Origin: Rhodomicrobium sp.
GTDB lineage: Bacteria > Pseudomonadota > Alphaproteobacteria > Rhizobiales > HXMU1428-3
Assembly (NCBI GenBank): GCA_021604665.1
Contig: BQJK01000002.1
Coordinates: forward strand, 558,001 to 622,000
Length of the DNA stretch: 64,000 bases
Direction of reading: 5' to 3'
Both the position numbers and the translations under genes were made by a program. Shown piece by piece: positions 1 to 9,428 of this stretch. The notes beneath the pieces were generated by a model. The model was not told the DNA's origin. It did not search any database and saw only the letters and a list, made by a program, of their open reading frames with translations. Position 1 is the stretch's first letter. Each line of letters starts with the position of its first letter.

Positions 1-1
1 T

Positions 2-1084
2 GTCCATGGATTTATAAACAGCCGCCAGAACCGGGATGAGTTCGCGGTCTTTCAAGGGGCCAGTTATTTTCGTGCGGTGGGCCGCGGGCAAAGTTATGGG
101 CTTTCGGCGCGCGGGCTGGCTATTAACATAGCTGAACCGAAAGGTGAGGAGTTTCCTTATTTCAGGGCGTTCTGGATTGAGAAGTCTGGCCGGCTCTCTC
201 GCACCATTACTGTACATGCGCTTCTGGATAGCCCCTCCCTAACCGGTGCTTACCTTTTTCATATTAAGCCAGGTAAAGACACCGTTGTTGATGTAGAAGC
301 GACGCTATACCCGCGCGGTGATGTGGAGCATCTTGGCCTCGCCCCTTTAACCAGCATGTTTCAGTTTGGACATGGTAATTCGCGCAGCTTTGATGATTTT
401 CGCCCTGCCGTTCATGATTCTGAAGGGTTGCTGATTTTGAATGGGAGCGATGAGTGGTTATGGCGGCCCTTGCGCAATCCTAAAAATTTACAGATCAGCT
501 CGTTCGTTGATGAGAACCCAAAAGGCTTTGGGCTTATCCAACGCAACCGAAATTTTGATAATTACCGCGACCTGGAAGCCAGATATGATAAGCGGCCCAG
601 CCTATGGATTGAGCCCAGGGGTAATTGGGGCAAAGGCGCAGTGACGCTTTATGAGATCCCAACGGAATCTGAGATTAATGACAATATTGTTGCCATGTGG
701 AAGCCCGAGAAAAAGCTGACCCTTGGCCAGGCTTATAGCTTTGGCTATCGCATGTATTGGGGCGTTGGTGCCTTGAACCTGCCGCCCAAGGCAAAAGTCG
801 ATACTTTCATGACGGGAGCCACATTAGATGGCCGCAAGCGTTTCGTGATTGATTTTGTTGGTGGCAGGCTCGGTGTTGAGGCGCTGCCTAAGGTAAGAGC
901 GAATGTGAGCCGGGGGATACTCTCTGACATTGTTGTGCAACGCAATAGCGTTTCCAACGGTTGGCGTGTGACCTACCTGCTCGACCCCAAGAATGCGGAA
1001 AGCATCGACATTCGTTTGAGCCTTACACAAGGGGAGAAAGACATATCTGAAGTTTTCCTTTACCGCTGGACGAAAGACCAATGA
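2..1084 (+). CDS. opgG: Periplasmic glucan biosynthesis protein OpgG (MdoG), 5' end cut off
   Basis: This is the C-terminal 360 residues of an OpgG/MdoG protein, needed for the backbone branching of osmoregulated periplasmic glucans in the periplasm. The frame is open to the window edge and continues upstream (visible residues include DEFAVFQGASYFRAVGRG), so the GTG at position 77 is internal and not a start. Family landmarks include the YFRAVG segment, GLSARGLAI and a C-terminal immunoglobulin-like part. E. coli OpgG has about 511 residues, so roughly 150 residues including the signal peptide lie outside. The stop codon overlaps the start of opgH (ATGA), which indicates one operon with translational coupling. 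Confidence 0.92.
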   Translation, partial: VHGFINSRQNRDEFAVFQGASYFRAVGRGQSYGLSARGLAINIAEPKGEEFPYFRAFWIEKSGRLSRTITVHALLDSPSLTGAYLFHIKPGKDTVVDVEATLYPRGDVEHLGLAPLTSMFQFGHGNSRSFDDFRPAVHDSEGLLILNGSDEWLWRPLRNPKNLQISSFVDENPKGFGLIQRNRNFDNYRDLEARYDKRPSLWIEPRGNWGKGAVTLYEIPTESEINDNIVAMWKPEKKLTLGQAYSFGYRMYWGVGALNLPPKAKVDTFMTGATLDGRKRFVIDFVGGRLGVEALPKVRANVSRGILSDIVVQRNSVSNGWRVTYLLDPKNAESIDIRLSLTQGEKDISEVFLYRWTKDQ

Positions 1085-3153
1085 CCAGACCCATTCAATT
1101 AATTACCTCCGATACTAGTGAAACTGACCCTAAACGGAGCATTCGCAAAAAGCGTAATGCACCGTCTCTGGCTGAGAGTTCAAGTGATAACAGCCTTAAT
1201 GCTGTTAACGGGCTGGTCCCTGCCCTGCCTGAAGCAGCGCCGCTGTCAATGCCTGTGCAGCAAGGGGCGCGGCTCTCTGCGCTTTCAATGCGGTTATCGG
1301 TTAGTCAGTACATCGCACTGATTAGCTGGCGCCTTGTTATGGCGGCTACGACATTTCTGCTGACCGGGCTATTTGCTTATGAGTTTTATATGGTGCTTTC
1401 ATTGAAAAGCATCACTCCAGCGCAGATTGTGTTGCTCACCCTTTGTGTGATCAGCTTTACCTGGGTGGCCTTTGGCACGGCGACATCGCTCTGCGGGTTT
1501 TTAGCCTCCCTGTTTGGGGCATTCCGGCGGGATGAAATGCTAGATATTGAGACTATCCCGAAACAGCTGGCGGGGCGCACGGCGCTTCTATTCCCCATTT
1601 ATCATGAAAATCCAATGCGCATTGCCGCGACCATTCAGGCGATTGCAGAAGAATGTGATGGGCTTGGCTTTAGCCGAAATTTTGATTTCTTTGTTTTGAG
1701 TGACACCCGCACGGAAACCGCCAAAAAGGTTGAGGCCACAACATTCTCAGCTCTTTCGAAGCAGCTTCTAAAACTAATGCCGGTTTATTATCGCTGGCGC
1801 CAGGACAACCATGGCAAAAAAGCCGGCAATATTGCCGAGTGGGTGCGTAACCATGGCGGCGGTTATGATCATTTTGTAATTTTTGATGCTGATAGCATTA
1901 TGTCAGGTGAGACCCTTGCGCGGCTTTCTGCAGCGATGGAGCGCAACCCGAATGCCGGGCTTATTCAGACGGTGCCGCGCTTGGTTGGCGGCACCAGTGT
2001 GATCGCCAGATTGCAACAGTTTGCAGCCCGGGTTTATGGGCCGTTGCTGGCCAAAGGCAGCGCCCTTTGGCATGGGCAGGACAGTAACTATTGGGGGCAT
2101 AATGCCATCATCAGGTGCCGGGCTTTTGCTGCCTCTGCTGGATTGCCAGAGTTAAAAGGCCGCCCGCCTTTTGGCGGCACTATACAAAGCCATGATTTTA
2201 TTGAAGCGGCGTTTATGCGCCGGGCCGGGTGGGGCGTGCATCTTTTGCCGGACCTTGAAGGCTCTTATGAAGGCTGCCCGCCGGGCATTAATGAAATTAT
2301 TGTTCGTGACCGGCGCTGGTGCCAGGGGAATTTGCAGCATGCACGCCTTTTGGCCTGGCCGGACTTAAAGCTGGTGAGCCGCTTACATCTGGTGACGGGG
2401 ATTATGTCTTATATGGCCTCGCTGTTTTGGTTGTTGGCGCTAATGGCTGGCCTTGTAACGGCTTACCAGTGGGCGGGCTATCAACATAGCTATTTTCCGA
2501 ATGAGGTGGTGTTGTTTCCGAATTGGCCGGTGATGGATTCTGAGCGAGCAATGACGTTGATGGTGTTCACGGCAATTGTTGTGCTGCTCCCAAAAATACT
2601 GGGGCTTGTGCATGCGCTGTTCATTGACCGCGCCTGGGCTAGGACGGGCTCGCGGTTAAAGATCATACCAGGTTTCATAACTGAGGTTACGCTCTCAGCT
2701 TTGATTGCGCCTATCTTTATGCTGGCACATGTGGGGGCGTTGTTTAATTTATTTATTGGCCGCGATTCTGGCTGGGGGGCACAGGGCCGTGAGGGTGAGC
2801 GTTTACCGCTTAGCCAGGCGATGGTGCAATTTGCAGGCTATAGCGCCGTTGGCCTTTCATTAATGGCTTATTGTTTCTTTGTCTCCCCGGTCCTTATTGG
2901 CTGGCTGTCACTGGTTTATGCCGGGCTTGTAATGGCGCCGGTGCTTGCCTGGATGATGGGATTGAATTCCAGCACATTATTTTTTGACTGGTTGATGATC
3001 CCGGAAGAGCGGAAACCAAGAGCAGTGCTATTAAAATGCGACGCTATACACAAACGTATGATTGGCCAGGAGACGTCTGATAAGGCGGAGGCGTCTTTGG
3101 CTCTTAGTTTGAGCGGAGCTGGCAAACGACATGAGCATTTGCGCTCTGCTTAA
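1081..3153 (+). CDS. opgH: Glucans biosynthesis glucosyltransferase H, inner membrane
   Basis: OpgH polymerises glucose from UDP-glucose into the linear backbone of periplasmic glucans and passes it across the inner membrane. The 690-residue protein has two N-terminal membrane segments (about residues 80-105 and 115-145), a cytoplasmic GT2 domain beginning near LLFPIYHENP, a DxD-type FDADS motif, an RDRRWCQGN motif matching the Q/RxxRW signature of processive transferases, and a cluster of C-terminal membrane helices. It is shorter than E. coli OpgH (847 residues). The start overlaps the opgG stop by four bases. There is no close alternative reading. Confidence 0.94.
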   Translation: MTRPIQLITSDTSETDPKRSIRKKRNAPSLAESSSDNSLNAVNGLVPALPEAAPLSMPVQQGARLSALSMRLSVSQYIALISWRLVMAATTFLLTGLFAYEFYMVLSLKSITPAQIVLLTLCVISFTWVAFGTATSLCGFLASLFGAFRRDEMLDIETIPKQLAGRTALLFPIYHENPMRIAATIQAIAEECDGLGFSRNFDFFVLSDTRTETAKKVEATTFSALSKQLLKLMPVYYRWRQDNHGKKAGNIAEWVRNHGGGYDHFVIFDADSIMSGETLARLSAAMERNPNAGLIQTVPRLVGGTSVIARLQQFAARVYGPLLAKGSALWHGQDSNYWGHNAIIRCRAFAASAGLPELKGRPPFGGTIQSHDFIEAAFMRRAGWGVHLLPDLEGSYEGCPPGINEIIVRDRRWCQGNLQHARLLAWPDLKLVSRLHLVTGIMSYMASLFWLLALMAGLVTAYQWAGYQHSYFPNEVVLFPNWPVMDSERAMTLMVFTAIVVLLPKILGLVHALFIDRAWARTGSRLKIIPGFITEVTLSALIAPIFMLAHVGALFNLFIGRDSGWGAQGREGERLPLSQAMVQFAGYSAVGLSLMAYCFFVSPVLIGWLSLVYAGLVMAPVLAWMMGLNSSTLFFDWLMIPEERKPRAVLLKCDAIHKRMIGQETSDKAEASLALSLSGAGKRHEHLRSA

Positions 3154-3414
3154 ATGGCTTTAAGGGCTCAATTCACAAGCTGTTATCTCACTGCTGCGGG
3201 CTACCTACCTGCGGGGGCATCACGTTTGTGATCACTAATTCACAATGACTTATCGCCTGCGGCGTTTAACAGACTGGCCCCGTGAGGGCTTAAATGTTAA
3301 GAGAGGCAAAATTTTAAGAGACTGTTTCTTTTGATCTGGGAGCTGCAATCAAGCGCACCAGGTTTTTTAGGAGCCAAGACATGCGCTGCACGAGCTGCAT
3401 ATGGAGAGGGTAAT

Positions 3415-4641
3415 ATGACGGTAAAGAAGGTCGGTATTTTAACAGCGGGTGGATTGGCACCTTGTCTTTCTGCGGCAATTGGTGGGCTTATTCAGCGCTA
3501 CACCGAAACTGACCCGTCGGTTGAAATCATTTGCTATAAAAATGGTTATTATGGCCTCCTAAAGGGCATGAGCATTCAGGTCACACCTGAAATACGTGCT
3601 CGCGCTGAAGACCTGTTGAAGTTTGGTGGCAGCCCCATTGGCAATAGCCGGGTGAAGCTGACGAACATTGAAGACTGCGTGAAGCGCGGCCTGGTAAAAG
3701 AAGGCGAGGATCCGCAAAAGAAAGCCGCTGACCAATTGATTGCCGATGGGGTCGATGTGCTGCACACGATAGGCGGCGATGACACCAACACGGCGGCCGC
3801 TGACCTTGCGAAATATCTAGCTGAGAATGATTACCAGCTCAGGGTGATCGGCATGCCAAAAACTATCGACAATGATGTTTACCCGATTGCTCAATCACTT
3901 GGGGCTTATACGGCGGCTGAACAAGGCGCGCGTTATTTTGAAAATGCTGTTGCTGAACATAACTCAAACCCGCGCATGTTGATTGTGCATGAGGTGATGG
4001 GCCGGCATTGCGGGTGGCTTGCTGCTTACACGGCCAAGCTTTACAGGGAGCGGCTTGAGGGCAAGCCTTTTCTACCTGAGATTGGCTTGACCAAAGAACG
4101 GCATGATGTGCATGCGGTTTATGTGCCTGAGCTGGCGATTGACATTGAAGCAGAAGCCGACCGGTTGAGGGGGCTGCTGGATGAGCATGATGCGGTGAAT
4201 ATCTTCCTTTCTGAAGGCGCGGGGATTGATGATATTGTTGCGCAAAAAGAAGCCGCGGGAGAAGAGGTTTTACGGGATGCCTTTGGCCATTTGCGGTTGG
4301 AGTTGATCAACCCCGGGGACTATTTCGCAAAACAGTTCAAGGATAAGATCGGAGCTGAAAAAGTGCTGGTGCAGAAGAGCGGCTATTATTCAAGAGCGGC
4401 AGCGCCAAATGCCAAAGACCTCAATTTAATTAAGGGCTGTGTTGACACGGCTGTGCAAGCGGCCTTTGCCGGTGAGAGCGGTGTTGTTGGGCATGATGAG
4501 GATAAAGACAATATCATGCGTGCCTGTGAGTTTGAGCGGATCAAGGGCGGTAAGCCGTTTGACACCAGGGTCCCCTGGTTTGATGAGCTGTTGGCCGACA
4601 TTGGGCAACCGAAGGGCGCTGTGGTTGACACCAGCCATTAA
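3415..4641 (+). CDS. pfp: Pyrophosphate-dependent 6-phosphofructokinase
   Basis: The product reversibly phosphorylates fructose 6-phosphate using pyrophosphate. Cofactor preference is read from two motifs: GGDD, where ATP enzymes have GGDG, and PKTIDND, where ATP enzymes have PGTIDND. Both are PPi-type states. MGRHCGWLAAYTA is the substrate-binding helix. I chose ATG 3415 (protein begins MTVKKVGILTAGG), preceded by GGAGAGGG, rather than an upstream in-frame start at 3331 whose 28 extra residues look non-coding. This gives 408 residues, normal for the short proteobacterial class. It is a single gene with its own terminator. The reversible enzyme would serve glycolysis and gluconeogenesis together with the pyruvate kinase encoded further along. 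Confidence 0.93.
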   Translation: MTVKKVGILTAGGLAPCLSAAIGGLIQRYTETDPSVEIICYKNGYYGLLKGMSIQVTPEIRARAEDLLKFGGSPIGNSRVKLTNIEDCVKRGLVKEGEDPQKKAADQLIADGVDVLHTIGGDDTNTAAADLAKYLAENDYQLRVIGMPKTIDNDVYPIAQSLGAYTAAEQGARYFENAVAEHNSNPRMLIVHEVMGRHCGWLAAYTAKLYRERLEGKPFLPEIGLTKERHDVHAVYVPELAIDIEAEADRLRGLLDEHDAVNIFLSEGAGIDDIVAQKEAAGEEVLRDAFGHLRLELINPGDYFAKQFKDKIGAEKVLVQKSGYYSRAAAPNAKDLNLIKGCVDTAVQAAFAGESGVVGHDEDKDNIMRACEFERIKGGKPFDTRVPWFDELLADIGQPKGAVVDTSH

Positions 4642-4712
4642 GCTGACCCCCGCAGATGAGGGCTACCTATTTCAGCTGCTCTATCTGAATGTTTCAGTTT
4701 CACATTTCCTTC

Positions 4713-4744
4713 ATAGGCAGCGCTGTTAAAGCGCTGCCTATTTT
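4713..4744 (+). terminator. Rho-independent terminator after pfp
   Basis: A perfect inverted repeat ATAGGCAGCGCT / AGCGCTGCCTAT with a 5-base loop is followed by a T run. It lies about 70 bp after the phosphofructokinase stop and before the convergent YeeE/YedE gene. Confidence 0.8.
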
Positions 4745-4831
4745 GGTGAAACTGCCCCCGCGCCTTACCTTGAACCAAGCAGATATTAGCTTTGAAACAA
4801 GAAGATGCAGGGTTGCTTTTAAGAGATCTCC

Positions 4832-5404
4832 CTACCCCTTTGAAGCGGGTTTCAGCGGTAAGGTGAATGCAATAGCGATGAAGGCAAGACCCATGACTAT
4901 GCCTATCACATCGCCGCGCATTGCCGGGAAGAGCGCCTGATAATCAGCCCCAGGAATAGCACCCAGCGTGGTTTTACCCCCGAGAACATTGCTGAGCAGC
5001 CCGGTTGATTTGCCCCAATCATACGAGAGCATGAAGGCAAACGCACCGGATAGCCCGCCTAGAATAAAGAGGAGCGCATCAACACGGCCTGTGGCGGCAG
5101 CGGCAAGACCGGTGCCAGGGCAATAGCCTGAAAGCGCCCAGCCAAGCCCCAGGATGAGCCCGCCGGCAAATACACCAGCATAAGCGGCTTTAACGGACAT
5201 ATGCCCCACATCCACAAGCCCTAACATCTGACCGCCGAACATAAGGAGAGAGGCGAAACCGATAGCAAAGAGAATGGTTTTCATCAGATAGAGGTTTTTC
5301 AGGGCCAGCATATTGCCGATAATGGTGGGGTTGGTGGCACCGATGCGGTCAAGAATAAAACCGAAGGCTGCGCCAATCGCGATAGCGAGAAGAATTGTCG
5401 TCAT
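4832..5404 (-). CDS. YeeE/YedE family sulfur transporter, second half (DUF6691-like)
   Basis: A 190-residue membrane protein with about five hydrophobic segments and the conserved GYCPGTG motif, whose cysteine corresponds to the substrate-handling cysteine of YeeE/TsuA thiosulfate transporters. In many alphaproteobacteria the transporter is split into two short proteins like PmpA/PmpB, and this is the downstream partner of the gene at 5408-5959. Its start lies 3 bp past the partner's stop, and its Shine-Dalgarno (AAGGAGGAG) lies inside the end of that gene, so the two should be made in equal amounts. The substrate is inferred (thiosulfate or another reduced sulfur species). Confidence 0.86.
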   Translation of the reverse strand: MTTILLAIAIGAAFGFILDRIGATNPTIIGNMLALKNLYLMKTILFAIGFASLLMFGGQMLGLVDVGHMSVKAAYAGVFAGGLILGLGWALSGYCPGTGLAAAATGRVDALLFILGGLSGAFAFMLSYDWGKSTGLLSNVLGGKTTLGAIPGADYQALFPAMRGDVIGIVMGLAFIAIAFTLPLKPASKG

Positions 5405-5407
5405 GGT

Positions 5408-5959
5408 TTAACTCCTCCTTGTATAGAGAAAGATTGCGGTCGGTATTGCAGCTGCAAAAGCGCCTAAGGCAAAAATATAACCTGATATTGCCGTTTGCAT
5501 CATGCCGCTCATCATGTGACCAGAGGTGCAGCCGCCAGCCAGCCTTGCTCCATAGAGGACAATGAAGCCACCTATAAAGCTTGCAAGCATGCGCTTTGCT
5601 GTTGAATTACCGAGATTGGTGCGCCAGATCTCTGGAATCATGCGCTCCTCTTTCGCGTTGCCACCGCGAAGAATGGCGGATGCGCCTGCACCCAACAGCA
5701 TCGCCAGTACAAAGACGAAACTGTAATTAATAGGATTGGCTGCAGATTTCGCGTATTTGCCTTTGGATTTAGCCAGGTAGGAATTGTTTGAGGTGTAGCC
5801 CGTTTCAGTCTTTGTAATTACGTTCGGATTTATCTGATCCCAGATAATTCCATCAAGGATTACAAACTGAGTTGAAACACCGATTGGTTTTACAAGCAGT
5901 ACTGCCAGGAAAAAGACGAGGCCTAATAACAGGCCACCGCTGCGCCAGGATAGAGGCAT
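5408..5959 (-). CDS. YeeE/YedE family sulfur transporter, first half
   Basis: A 183-residue membrane protein with the motif GGCTSGH, the second conserved cysteine motif of the YeeE/YedE fold. It pairs with the following gene to form the complete transporter. The ATG at 5959 has AAGGAG seven bases upstream. A hydrophilic stretch at about residues 40-75 follows the first membrane segment, as is typical for the N-terminal partner. No rhodanese or ArsR-type regulator lies next to it, which is unusual because such pairs often sit beside a BigR-like repressor. Transport of reduced sulfur is inferred from the family. Confidence 0.86.
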   Translation of the reverse strand: MPLSWRSGGLLLGLVFFLAVLLVKPIGVSTQFVILDGIIWDQINPNVITKTETGYTSNNSYLAKSKGKYAKSAANPINYSFVFVLAMLLGAGASAILRGGNAKEERMIPEIWRTNLGNSTAKRMLASFIGGFIVLYGARLAGGCTSGHMMSGMMQTAISGYIFALGAFAAAIPTAIFLYTRRS

Positions 5960-6117
5960 GAGCCGTCTCCTTATTTTGGGGGTTTGGTTTAGCGGTTAGC
6001 TTATCTTTTAGCGGGATATCAGCTTTGACAAGGATCAAAGATGAGCGGGCTTAGCGGCCCATAGAGGCTCAATTTTCAATGTATTTTCTTATAGCACCAT
6101 CAATAATTAGAGCCGGT

Positions 6118-7362
6118 TTAGCCAACTGGTTTGCCAAAGATAAGGACGATAATGGCGAGGAGTGTTGCCAGGGAGAAGAGCGCCATTTTTGCTGAGAAAC
6201 GGAGACAGCTATGATCCTCCTTCACTTTCATCAGCGCGACCATGGCTGTCAGGCTCTGGAGACCGTAATAAAGGACGAAGGCTTTAGAGGCGAAAGTTAT
6301 GATGTCAAAAATATTAGCTGACCAGGTGATAATGAGGGCGATTAGGGCGGTTGAAAAATAACCCACCCGGACAGAGATTTTATGATTGCTGGCATCCTCG
6401 AGAAGGCCACCAGCGCCGTTCATATCTGCGACGGCGGCAGATAGCTGAGAGGCCAGGGCAGTCAAAATAATTAAGGGCGCGAAAAAACTACCCAGCGGGG
6501 CAAGCATGTCTATGACTTGTGTTTCACCGCCGTTCACCGGCAGATCTGACTTGAAATAAGGTGTGATAAGAATGATGAAAGCCATATAGATGACTGTTGC
6601 TATCAATTGCGCATAGCGCATGGTTTGTATTCGTGTTTTTTCTGGATAGCTGTCACCGAGATAGCGGGACGTCTCAAACCCCTGCACCAGGATGACCAGA
6701 CCCAGCAGAATGCTGATTTCCTCTTTACCGGTGGCATGGTTATGTTCACTAAGCATTACTCCCCCCTCGATCATCTCTAAAATAGCTGTGAGAGCAAGCC
6801 CTGCCAGTAAGCCTGTTATCAATGCGAGCTTTAGGCTTACAGCTGGCATTTCAACATTCTCCAGCGCGTGGAGCCCTTTGAGGCTGCCAATGGCCCCAAG
6901 GGCTATGATGACGAAAGAAGAAATCCAGCTGACGAGCTCGGGATTAATGATACCGGCTGCTTTGAGAGCGAAGGCTGCGAGGAGATTGAGGTAGTAAGCA
7001 ACAGATATAAAATATGCAAAGGCAAGGGCAAAGCTACTGATGCGTTCTAGCCAGGTTATGCTGGCGGGAGGTGCGCCGCTTGCTATTAGCGGCTCGATAT
7101 GACTGATGTTAAAACGCATGACCGCGCCAAAGAGATAGGCCAGAGCGCAGAGCCCCAGCATTGCAAGCCAGGCCCAGTTGCCAGCAACATGGGCGAGTAC
7201 CGGCCCTGCCACCAGAAAGCCAGACCCAATGATGGAAGCGAGCGGCGTGCCTATAGCGCGCCAGGCTGAATGGCGCAACAGCCGGGGTTGAAAGAGGATT
7301 ATTGCGGCGATGACAGCACCGACTAACATGATGAAATCGGTGCTATTTAAGAAAAGTGGCAT
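6118..7362 (-). CDS. APC-superfamily permease
   Basis: A 414-residue integral membrane protein with 11-12 hydrophobic segments. It resembles amino-acid/polyamine permeases: small-residue-rich first helix around GTPLASIIGSGFLVAGP, corresponding to the unwound substrate-binding helix. The substrate cannot be told from the sequence. It stands alone on the minus strand, about 160 bp downstream of which lies the YeeE/YedE pair in the same direction. No strong ribosome-binding site precedes the ATG at 7362. Confidence 0.75.
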   Translation of the reverse strand: MPLFLNSTDFIMLVGAVIAAIILFQPRLLRHSAWRAIGTPLASIIGSGFLVAGPVLAHVAGNWAWLAMLGLCALAYLFGAVMRFNISHIEPLIASGAPPASITWLERISSFALAFAYFISVAYYLNLLAAFALKAAGIINPELVSWISSFVIIALGAIGSLKGLHALENVEMPAVSLKLALITGLLAGLALTAILEMIEGGVMLSEHNHATGKEEISILLGLVILVQGFETSRYLGDSYPEKTRIQTMRYAQLIATVIYMAFIILITPYFKSDLPVNGGETQVIDMLAPLGSFFAPLIILTALASQLSAAVADMNGAGGLLEDASNHKISVRVGYFSTALIALIITWSANIFDIITFASKAFVLYYGLQSLTAMVALMKVKEDHSCLRFSAKMALFSLATLLAIIVLIFGKPVG

Positions 7363-7614
7363 GAATATACCCGGCGTTAAACTACGGTGAGGGTTAAGTC
7401 AGGATTAACTATAAAGCAGGATTAAACATAAATTATAGAAATATTACAGAGACTTAATGAGTGTGTTTTCTTTTTTTAGCTATCCTCCAGGCCGGTAAAC
7501 ATGCCGCATGTTTCATTTACTCCTGCCTCTACCTAGATACTGGGGCGCCATTTTTCAATGGGCAACGAGTGAAGGAGTGCATGATGGCAGCCCGGCATAT
7601 TATGGAGGCCTATC

Positions 7615-8937
7615 TTGTTCACACGCTTAGCACTTGGCATTTTTTTCTTCTTATTCTTTGCGCTGCCACTTGGCGCCGAAAACGCATTTGCAGCAAATGA
7701 CGACACACAGTCTGCGACAGGTTCGGAAAAAAGTATCGCGCTTATTCTTGATGCCTCTGGCAGCATGCAAGCCAGGCTTAAAAATGGTGACCGGCGTATT
7801 GACGCGGCGAAAAATGCTGTTGAACAGTTGGTTCGGGGAACCTCGGGCCGGATGCGGCTGGCACTTCGGGCTTATGGGCACCAATCTCACCGCTCCAAGA
7901 AAAATTGCCGAGACACTGAATTGCTCACGGGATTCTCTCCACTTGGGGAGAACCTTGATGAGGTGATTACTAAGTCACGCGGCCTGAAAGCTCAGGGCTA
8001 TACGCCGATTAGTCTCGTTTTGGAGTTAGCGGCGAAAGACCTTGGCGCTGAAAGTAGTGCAGAGCAGCGGGTTGTGGTGTTGGTGAGCGATGGTAAGGAG
8101 ACCTGTGAAGGCGACCCTTGCGCTGTAGTTAAGGCGCTGGCTGAGGCCGATGCCAGCCTGGTTGTCCACACGATAGGTTTTGCGGTTGATGTTGCCGCGC
8201 GGTATCAGCTGCAATGCATTGCGAAATATGGGCGCGGCACTTATTTTGAGGCTGATGACGCCGATAAGCTGGCTGAAAAGCTTTCCACTGCGGTTAAGAC
8301 AGTTGCCGTGAAGCCTGTTGCTGAAATTAAAGTTGCAAGCAAGAAGCCCGGCAGCCTGCGGCTTTTAAACCCAAGCGCTAGCCGGCATAAAATTTATAAT
8401 TCTGAGACGAAAAAACAAGTGGGCATGCTGAGTGCCGTTTTCCCCTCGGTTGTTTTGCCGGCTGGGTTTTATCAGGTCGAATTTGGCAATGTTTTTTGGC
8501 GCAGTATTGAGGTGAAGGATGGCGAAGAAACAGCCATTGAAACTGCGGTACTGCAACTGCCGAATGCCAGCTATAAAGGCCACCCGGTTGTTGACTGGGA
8601 AACCGGCGAAAGCATTGGCAAGCTTTCCTCAATGGCGAAAACGATGAATGTCATCCCTTCCAGTTTTAATGTGATGTTTGGAGAGATCCCCATTGCTGTT
8701 GTACTTAAACCGGGTGAGGTGAAGGTGATTAAGGCTGGCTCTGTGAAATTTAAAGGGCTGCCCGTGAATAGCCGCAGCATTTTTGATGCCTCTGGCAAAG
8801 AGGTAATGACGGTTTCAGCGTTGCGCTCCTCTGCAACTTTGCCGCCTGGTGACTATGTGTTGGCGCATAATGAGCAAAAATTCCCTTTCACCATTACCGT
8901 TGCTAGTGAGGCGCTGGTGGATATACGCAAAAAATAG
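7615..8937 (+). CDS. Secreted von Willebrand factor A domain protein
   Basis: A 440-residue exported protein. An N-terminal signal peptide (hydrophobic residues 5-20, cleavage near GAENAFA) is followed by a VWA domain at about residues 40-235 with the metal-binding MIDAS motif DASGSM and a second acidic turn (VLVSDGKETCEG). The rest is predicted beta-rich and unrecognised. VWA domains bind protein partners through a divalent metal. The start is TTG 7615, with GGAGG six bases upstream. There is no in-frame ATG between the preceding stop (TGA 7582) and this codon. A separate 40-codon frame with its own ATG at 7581 overlaps the start. A terminator follows. Confidence 0.85.
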   Translation: MFTRLALGIFFFLFFALPLGAENAFAANDDTQSATGSEKSIALILDASGSMQARLKNGDRRIDAAKNAVEQLVRGTSGRMRLALRAYGHQSHRSKKNCRDTELLTGFSPLGENLDEVITKSRGLKAQGYTPISLVLELAAKDLGAESSAEQRVVVLVSDGKETCEGDPCAVVKALAEADASLVVHTIGFAVDVAARYQLQCIAKYGRGTYFEADDADKLAEKLSTAVKTVAVKPVAEIKVASKKPGSLRLLNPSASRHKIYNSETKKQVGMLSAVFPSVVLPAGFYQVEFGNVFWRSIEVKDGEETAIETAVLQLPNASYKGHPVVDWETGESIGKLSSMAKTMNVIPSSFNVMFGEIPIAVVLKPGEVKVIKAGSVKFKGLPVNSRSIFDASGKEVMTVSALRSSATLPPGDYVLAHNEQKFPFTITVASEALVDIRKK

Positions 8938-9008
8938 CTGAAATGGCTGCGCCGTTTGTAGTGTCCACAAAGCCGCAAATTTCTTTGGCTGATCTGCAGT
9001 TTTATTTG

Positions 9009-9044
9009 CCCCGGCCCTCTTGAAAAAGAGGCCGGGGTTATTTT
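9009..9044 (+). terminator. Rho-independent terminator after the VWA gene
   Basis: CCCCGGCC and CTCTT pair with AAGAG and GGCCGGGG around a GAAA loop, with one bulged C, followed by TTATTTT. Confidence 0.8.
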
Positions 9045-9428
9045 GTATCTGCGCTTAGCTGCTTATTTTCACTCACTATTTTATCGCTCAAGCCATGCGC
9101 TGAGCGCAAGGCTGATGCCCGAAATCCAAGACGGTTGTCTGCTTATTTAAATAACAGCCCCAATAAAGTTATTTATCTCAATTTTTTCATTGCCTTATAT
9201 AACTTTTCTCAACAATCTCTTAGAAACCGTTTTCTGCACTATTAAGCGCTCTGTTTAAGAGATTTTTAACGACGATTGTTCAGCATACATACTTAACTGG
9301 ATGAACCAGTCTATTCACAGTTTTACGATGCTGACCACGTCTCCTGCCACGCTCTGATGAAGAGTTGGGCCCTTTAAAATCTGGCGTCTAAAACTCTTTG
9401 AATAAGCCCCTTATGAATGAGGACACCT
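9045..9428. other. Intergenic, AT-rich upstream region of the PAS gene
   Basis: No gene is seen. The stretch is AT-rich and holds a perfect TTATTTAAATAA palindrome near 9144. It is presumably the promoter region for the PAS/chemotaxis pair, but no promoter could be assigned with confidence. Confidence 0.4.

Noticed and set aside
4641-4712. Riboswitch downstream of the phosphofructokinase
   Set aside because: Only a terminator hairpin is supported. No conserved riboswitch core was recognised.
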